From Gymnorhina tibicen (Eukaryota > Chordata > Aves > Passeriformes > Artamidae): a stretch of DNA of 64,000 bases. The translations under genes were made by a program, and so were the position numbers. Where the stretch lies: the NCBI GenBank assembly GCA_013399875.1, contig VXAZ01006360.1:248001-312000 (forward strand). Direction: 5' to 3'. The notes under the pieces are model-generated. The model did not search any database. It saw nothing but the letters and a program-made list of their open reading frames with translations, and was not told the DNA's origin. Below are positions 61,901-64,000 of this stretch, piece by piece. Every line of letters starts with the position of its first letter. Position 1 is the stretch's first letter.

Positions 61901-62682
61901 TGTTGCATGTTGTTCATCCAAAGTGCTTCTCACTTGTTGTACAAGCTTAAGGGGAGGGAACTTGAGGTTTTTAAATGAAGATTTTTTTTGTTTTTAGAAG
62001 CGGGATTGGGTTGGAAATGTTTTCTCCATTCTGCTAGAAATCAATTAAAATTAAGTCAACATAAAGAAAAAGAACCCTGACAAAAATTTGAGAGTTCAAG
62101 ACACTAATTTTCGTTTTAAAATTGACTTAATTATTTTTACTTATACCATAGTGTAATTTGTTGAACGTCTGACAAAAAAAAGTTTTGTGATTTTTTTTTT
62201 ATGCCAGAAATATATGACATTTGAACTAGAGAAAATCTTCCTGAACAATGAGGCTTTTGCCAAATTAGAATTTTCTGAAAAAAAAAAGATAATTTTCTAA
62301 CTAGCTTTACAAGGATCTTTTAAAGAAATAGCAGCTCTGTATAGAAAAGAGGCCTCCAGTTTAAGCAGATCATAAACGACATCTGGCACAGAGAACTGTC
62401 AGAACGTAGCTCACCTTGGGGGAAAACTGTCCAGATGCAGAGATATGTTTGACTGTATAATGACATCTGTTGTGCAAACCAGTATTACAAACTCAGATCT
62501 GTATCTGTTAATGGGTAAGACAAAAATTAAGCTGAACTAAATGATAAGGAACAATTTAAGATTACGGGTTTAATTAAACAGGAGATAAATGCTTTTCCTC
62601 CTGAACAGTTGATTGAAAAATGGGATCTGATCAGAACAAAAAAAGAAATGTAAACACATCGATATAAAGGATTTAGGAAAAA
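58904..62682. other. Unique non-coding sequence, no gene seen
   Basis: No gene is supported; the longest frames (121 codons at 60107-60472, 109 codons at 60697-61026) have no recognisable domain. A strong hairpin lies at 60189-60219. Short T and A runs occur near 61981, 62195 and 62278. Confidence 0.55.
60189..60219. repeat. Inverted repeat, 13-bp perfect stem, 5-base loop
   Basis: CAATTAATGGAGG at 60189-60201 pairs exactly with CCTCCATTAATTG at 60207-60219 around the loop CTATT. No T run follows, and bacterial-type termination does not apply here. Confidence 0.9.
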
Positions 62683-63224
62683 TGTGCACTTGCAGCCCAA
62701 AAGCCAGCTGTGGCCAGCAGGGCAAGGGAGGGGATTTTGCCCATCTGCTCTGCCTTTGTGAGACCCCACCTGCAGTGCTGCATCCAGCTCTGAGGTCCCC
62801 AGCATAGGAAACACATGGACCTGTTGGAGTGAGTCCAGAGGACAGTCACAAATATGGTCAGGGGGCTGGAGCACCTCTCCTATGAAGACAGGCTGAGAGA
62901 GTTTGTGGTGTTCAGCCTGGAGAAGAGAAGGCTCCAGGGAGACCTTAGAGCACCTTCCATTACCTAGAGGGAGCTACAGAAGAGCCTTAAATTGAAAGAG
63001 GCTAGATTTATATTAGATATTAGTATGAAATTCTTCACTGTGGGAATGGTGAGATGTTGGAACAGGTAGCCCAGAGAAGCTGTGGATGCCCCATCCCTGG
63101 AAGCATTCAAGGCCAGGTCACATGGGGCTTTGAGCAACCTGGTCTAGTAGAAAGTGGGGGGTTGGAACAAGATGATTAAGGTCCTTTCCAACAAAAACCA
63201 TTCTATAATCCTATGATTCTATGA
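62683..63224 (+). mobile_element. CR1 LINE 3' end (ORF2 C-terminus and 3' UTR)
   Basis: The plus strand encodes, through stops and frameshifts, [35 protein letters not shown] and [12 protein letters not shown], the conserved C-terminal end of CR1 ORF2. It continues through 'gatgccccatccctggaagc' and 'aaggtcctttccaaca', and ends ATTCTATAATCCTATGATTCTATGA at 63209-63224 in broken 8-base tail units. There are several in-frame stops (for example after CIQL), so it is dead. It is truncated at the 5' end and belongs to a different subfamily style from the copy at 57.5 kb. Confidence 0.92.
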
Positions 63225-63639
63225 AACATTAAGTGACGCAAGAGAAAGGCATTACTGGTGCATTGTAAGGTGGATCAGTGGATGTACCCTGGTAGATCTC
63301 AATGGCTCTGTGATATTTGCCTGAAGCTTTGTGGACTGGCTCATACAAATGAAGGCCGTAAGCACTACATGAAATTTTTGCTAGAGGCTAAGATAAATAA
63401 CTACATTTTTTATGGCTTTAAGTTAAAAATCATAGCAATAAAAATCTTCTGCTAGATCAGTCTATGGAAAAAGGAAAACACTAGAGCTGGGAGGATCCAT
63501 ATAGAGAATGCAAATTTGAGATAGAAGACAGTTAGGCTTATTTGTATGGCTTATTTACCCTTGTCTTTAATAATGGAGCAGATGAGAAGATGCATAATAG
63601 GAATGAATATTCAAAAAGAAAAATTCCAACAGACAAGGA
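63225..63639. other. Unique sequence between two CR1 fragments
   Basis: No gene or repeat edge is recognised. The plus-strand 65-codon frame at 63258-63455 has no known domain. Confidence 0.5.
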
Positions 63640-64000
63640 TGATAAAAACCCATTGAAGTTCAGTGTGCTGAGACTTTTGGAGCAGGTTAATATTCAGCCA
63701 TGAAGTACTAGATTGTGAAATTGCAGGTCCTGCAGCAAAGCTTTTCTAAATGATCCTATTCATCTCTGGCTAGTGCATTAGCATTAGAAATTAGCAAACA
63801 CAGAACTTGTATTTCAAAAAGAGAAGAAGGACCCATGAAGTTACAGGACTATTAGCCATGTTTCCAGTGTATGCAAAGTATTGGAAAAAATTTCAAAAGA
63901 AAGACCACCTAACAAATTGGAGATAAGCAGAAAATGTGATACAATACAAACTGAATTGACAGCAATAGATTTTGGCAGATAAACTTGGTATCTTTCTGTG
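63640..64000 (+). mobile_element. CR1 LINE fragment (reverse transcriptase start), cut by window edge
   Basis: Around 63810-63900 the plus strand encodes FQKEKKDP, a stop, SYRTIS and then KVLEKI, matching the CR1 stretch F-K-K-G-K-K-E-D-P-G-N-Y-R-P-V-S ... G-K-V-x-E at the start of the reverse transcriptase. The final bases ('aacttggtatctttctgtg') fit the next CR1 motif, N-L-V-x-F-Y-D, so the element probably continues past the window. The left boundary is uncertain; the well-supported core is 63790-64000. Stops and indels show it is inactive. Confidence 0.6.

Noticed and set aside
1..64000. CRISPR arrays, operons, riboswitches, bacterial promoters or phage modules
   Set aside because: No regularly spaced repeats or dense gene arrangement exists, and CR1 and ERV elements show this is vertebrate nuclear DNA.

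Overview
The window looks like bird nuclear DNA, most likely a songbird. It is AT-rich and sparse in repeats. The repeats that can be recognised are those of avian genomes: CR1 LINE fragments, several ending in the diagnostic 8-base tail units (ATTCTGTG / ATTCTATG), and long terminal repeats (LTRs) of endogenous retroviruses. One LTR belongs to the family that opens 'TGTATTGGGTCTGGC', common in bird genomes. Assignment to birds is firm; assignment to songbirds is an inference from LTR style.

I find no host protein-coding gene I can support. No reading frame exceeds about 180 codons. The two longest minus-strand frames lie antisense or internal to repeats (a CR1 fragment near 41.4 kb and an LTR near 15.5 kb). 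There is no tRNA, rRNA, CRISPR or bacterial-type operon. The window is best read as an intergenic desert or the inside of a very long intron.

Layout: 1-12.4 kb is unique sequence with one possible very old CR1 piece at 3.9 kb. At 12.4-12.7 kb a short minus-strand frame encodes a membrane segment with a receptor-like CWxP motif. At 14.9-16.7 kb lie a CR1 tail, a complete solo LTR with a 5-base target duplication, and a second LTR-like repeat; a relative of the second lies at 19.9 kb. From 20 to 41 kb the DNA is mostly unique, with a G/T-rich tract at 21.3 kb, a CR1 3' end at 23.2 kb and small simple repeats. A CR1 fragment from the middle of ORF2 is at 41.4 kb. A purine-rich block occupies 45.9-46.9 kb. 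From 50 to 52.2 kb there are a CR1 tail and two tentative LTR-like blocks. At 54.5-55.8 kb lies the 3' part of an endogenous retrovirus with a well-preserved LTR promoter. A large CR1 3' end (minus strand) is at 57.5-58.1 kb, followed by a recent two-copy tandem duplication of about 175 bp. Two more CR1 fragments (plus strand) close the window, the last running off its right edge.

No new biological system was found. The most checkable points are the tandem duplication at 58.5 kb, the LTR promoter with an intact CRE and TATA box at 55.5 kb, the target-site-flanked solo LTR at 15.3 kb, and the receptor-like fragment at 12.5 kb.
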